DNA of 64,000 nt from Hoylesella loescheii DSM 19665 = JCM 12249 = ATCC 15930. GTDB taxonomy: Bacteria; Bacteroidota; Bacteroidia; Bacteroidales; Bacteroidaceae. This document shows positions 62,521 through 64,000 of this stretch, in pieces (position 1 is the first letter of the stretch; the number at the start of each line of letters is the position of its first letter). The DNA lies in contig NZ_KB899213.1 in assembly GCF_000378085.1 (NCBI RefSeq), positions 62,001 through 126,000 of the forward strand. The letters are read 5' to 3'. Both the position numbers and the translations under genes were made by a program. The notes beneath the pieces were generated by a model, which saw nothing but the letters and a program-made list of their open reading frames with translations, searched no databases and was not told the origin of the DNA.

Positions 62521-62872
62521 CGAAAAAAGGATGAAAGTGTAAAGAAAAACTCAAATATTTTTAAAGATTCCCTTATTACTCACGGGTGAGAAGCCGTTAA
62601 AACAATTGCGGGGAATCACGGCTCACACTTAGAGTGTCAACTTTATAAACATAAATTTCAATCTACTGAAAAATGGACGAGCCGACAAGCCGACAAGTTG
62701 ACAAGTTAACAGGTTGACGAGTTAACAAATGGTCAAATTCGCCAGTAGAGAAGTTAACCCGTTCACCAAACGAAGCATTTTTCACCTCTTCATTTTTTCA
62801 ACCTTCCACCTTTTATACGCCACCTCTCCTCCCTTACGAAAACGTATAATTAACCATTTTTTACAAGCTTAA

Positions 62873-62904
62873 CTTGCTTGTTATCATAAAAAACGCTAAC
62901 TTTG
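62873..62904 (+). promoter_or_regulatory. Promoter of greA
   Basis: TAACTTTG (62897-62904) followed by C, with CTTG (62873-62876) 20 bp upstream as a near-consensus -33 box. An inverted repeat ACAAGC-N7-GCTTGT (62863-62881) covers the -33 region and might bind a regulator. The leader to greA is about 195 nt. Confidence 0.6.
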
Positions 62905-63021
62905 CAGCATCTATATCCACACAAAGAAATATTGGAAACTTTTTCGATAAGTCGCATGCGCATCGTCAAGCTTGCTTGAACGTTGTCGTGGCAGGAAAAG
63001 TACGTTGAACACGAACATAAA

Positions 63022-63052
63022 AAATTCCGACAACAAGAGCGTGTCGGAATTT
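63022..63052 (+). other. Hairpin in the greA leader
   Basis: A perfect 11-bp stem (AAATTCCGACA / TGTCGGAATTT) with a 9-nt loop lies between the predicted promoter and the greA ATG, 55 bp before the start codon. The sequence after it (ATCGTTATTTG) is only moderately T-rich, so it could be an attenuator, an RNA-stability element, or the terminator of an unseen short RNA. Confidence 0.6.
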
Positions 63053-63107
63053 ATCGTTATTTGTCATCGGAAAACTAACACCAACATAATTTAAGGTTAA
63101 AAGAAAT

Positions 63108-63572
63108 ATGGCTTACATGTCACAAGAAGGCTACGAGAAACTCGTGGCAGAGCTTAGACGGCTCGAATCCATTGAACGCCCCAAGGCGTCGGCTGCTATT
63201 GCCGATGCCAGAGACAAGGGCGACTTGAGTGAAAATTCGGAGTACGACGCGGCTAAGGAGGCTCAGGCTCACCTTGAAGACAAGATAAACAAGCTCAAGG
63301 TGGCCATTAACGAGGCGAAAATTGTCGACACTTCGCGCCTTAGCACTGATGCCGTGCAAATTCTTTCGAAGGTAGATATGACCAATCTCACCACGAAAGC
63401 CAAGATGTCGTACACCATCGTGAGCGAGAGTGAGGCCAACCTGAAAGAAGGAAAGATAGCCATCACAACCCCTATCGCACAGGGATTGCTCAATAAAAAA
63501 GAAGGCGACGAGGTGGAAATAACCATCCCCCGCGGCACCATTAAATTGAGAATTGACAAGATTACCATTTAA
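63108..63572 (+). CDS. greA: Transcription elongation factor GreA
   Basis: A 154-residue GreA that inserts its coiled coil into the RNA polymerase secondary channel and stimulates cleavage of backtracked RNA. The N-terminal coiled coil (about 1-75) contains the acidic tip GDLSENSEYDAAKE; the C-terminal FKBP-like domain has YTIVSESEANLKEGKIAITT, PIAQGLL and VEITIPRGTIKLRID. Length is standard. It lies 56 bp upstream of the HIT gene and may be cotranscribed. The promoter box is about 200 bp upstream, with a leader hairpin between. Confidence 0.96.
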   Translation: MAYMSQEGYEKLVAELRRLESIERPKASAAIADARDKGDLSENSEYDAAKEAQAHLEDKINKLKVAINEAKIVDTSRLSTDAVQILSKVDMTNLTTKAKMSYTIVSESEANLKEGKIAITTPIAQGLLNKKEGDEVEITIPRGTIKLRIDKITI

Positions 63573-63628
63573 AGACGAGAGCGAAAGCGCTTCTTGCCTG
63601 CACCGCCAACCTAAAAACGATTAACGTC

Positions 63629-64000
63629 ATGGACATATTCAGTAAAATAGCCGCTGGCGAAATTCCCAGCTATAAGTGCGCAGAAAACGAGCAGTTTTAT
63701 GCCTTCCTCGACATTAACCCTTTGATGGAGGGACACACGCTGGTGATTCCTCGCCGCGAAGTGGACTATATCTTCGACATGAACGACGACGAACTGGCGG
63801 CTTTCCAGCTGTTCACCAAGCGCGTGGCACAAGCCGTTAAGGTGGCTTGTCCGTGCATCAAGGTGGCGCAAGTGGTGCTAGGATTAGAAGTTCCACACGC
63901 TCACATCCACCTGTTGCCCCTCAATTCGGAGGCGGACGCAGACTTTAAGAAAGAAAAACTGAAACTCTCGGCCGAGCAAATGCAAAGCATCGCCGATAAG
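63629..64000 (+). CDS. HIT family protein, 3' end cut by the window
   Basis: At least 124 residues; the frame is still open at the window end. It begins MDIFSKIAAGEIPSYKCAEN, the classical Hint/PKCI-like start, and contains the histidine triad PHAHIHLLP, where the central His is the nucleotide-binding nucleophile. HIT proteins hydrolyse purine nucleoside phosphoramidates or dinucleotides in the cytoplasm. It follows greA after 56 bp on the same strand. Confidence 0.93.
   Translation, partial: MDIFSKIAAGEIPSYKCAENEQFYAFLDINPLMEGHTLVIPRREVDYIFDMNDDELAAFQLFTKRVAQAVKVACPCIKVAQVVLGLEVPHAHIHLLPLNSEADADFKKEKLKLSAEQMQSIADK

Overview
The window is a chromosomal segment of a Bacteroidota bacterium, most likely a Prevotella-like member of the Prevotellaceae. 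The main reasons are repeated -7 promoter boxes of the form TAnnTTTG, few Shine-Dalgarno sites, a TonB receptor with a carboxypeptidase-like N-terminal domain, Omp28, DUF4294, DUF4876, DUF6850 and DUF6029 proteins, type IX-secretion-like C-terminal tails, and a fused gamma-alpha 2-oxoacid:ferredoxin oxidoreductase subunit. The genus call is inference. I found no insertion sequence, prophage, CRISPR array, rRNA or tRNA.

Layout. 0.9-6.3 kb (minus strand): a secreted alpha/beta hydrolase, two tandem FAD oxidoreductases of the phytoene-desaturase/retinol-saturase type, and a GT-B glycosyltransferase. 6.5-11.2 kb: DUF4294 protein, DsbD, L-cysteine desulfidase. 12.5-21.7 kb (plus): a surface cluster of TonB receptor, DUF4876 lipoprotein, DUF6850 barrel and M16 peptidase, with a perfect 20-bp palindrome overlapping its promoter. 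22.3-25.2 kb: SufE, a U32 (TrhP-like) enzyme, and a divergently transcribed C1 peptidase lipoprotein. 25.5-30.1 kb (minus): a 1406-residue secreted protein with three CUB-like repeats, a beta-helix and a sorting-tail-like C-terminus, preceded by a clear cobalamin riboswitch. 30.4-34.3 kb (plus): PfkB kinase, flavodiiron protein, dicarboxylate/amino-acid symporter. 35.3-45.3 kb (minus): GH2 glycosidase, Lgt, YchF, small lipoprotein, TrmH-family methylase, 2-oxoacid:ferredoxin oxidoreductase. 46.3-54.1 kb: SmpA-like lipoprotein, unknown membrane-anchored protein, LeuRS, YitT protein, AlkD-like HEAT protein. 54.6-62.5 kb (minus): an envelope thiol-protein cluster with two paralogous Omp28-type proteins, a small tail-bearing protein, an Omp28 lipoprotein, DUF6029 and a TlpA-like thioredoxin. 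62.9-64 kb: GreA and a HIT protein cut by the window edge.

The most unusual content is non-coding. Six intergenic elements share one architecture: five 17-bp imperfect palindromes separated by exactly 5 bp (22-bp period, 105 bp in total), and each whole element is itself an inverted repeat. They recur about every 7-13 kb. Two further intergenic arrays use an unrelated 17-bp palindrome with the same 17+5 spacing. In two places the 105-bp element is one end of an indel-free 288-bp repeat. Other dispersed repeats are CCCCTCTCC/GGAGAGGGG hairpins, GGTGAAAA-type and CTCATAAACT-type simple repeats, and a family centred on a palindromic ACCGCTACGCGGTAGTTGG core.
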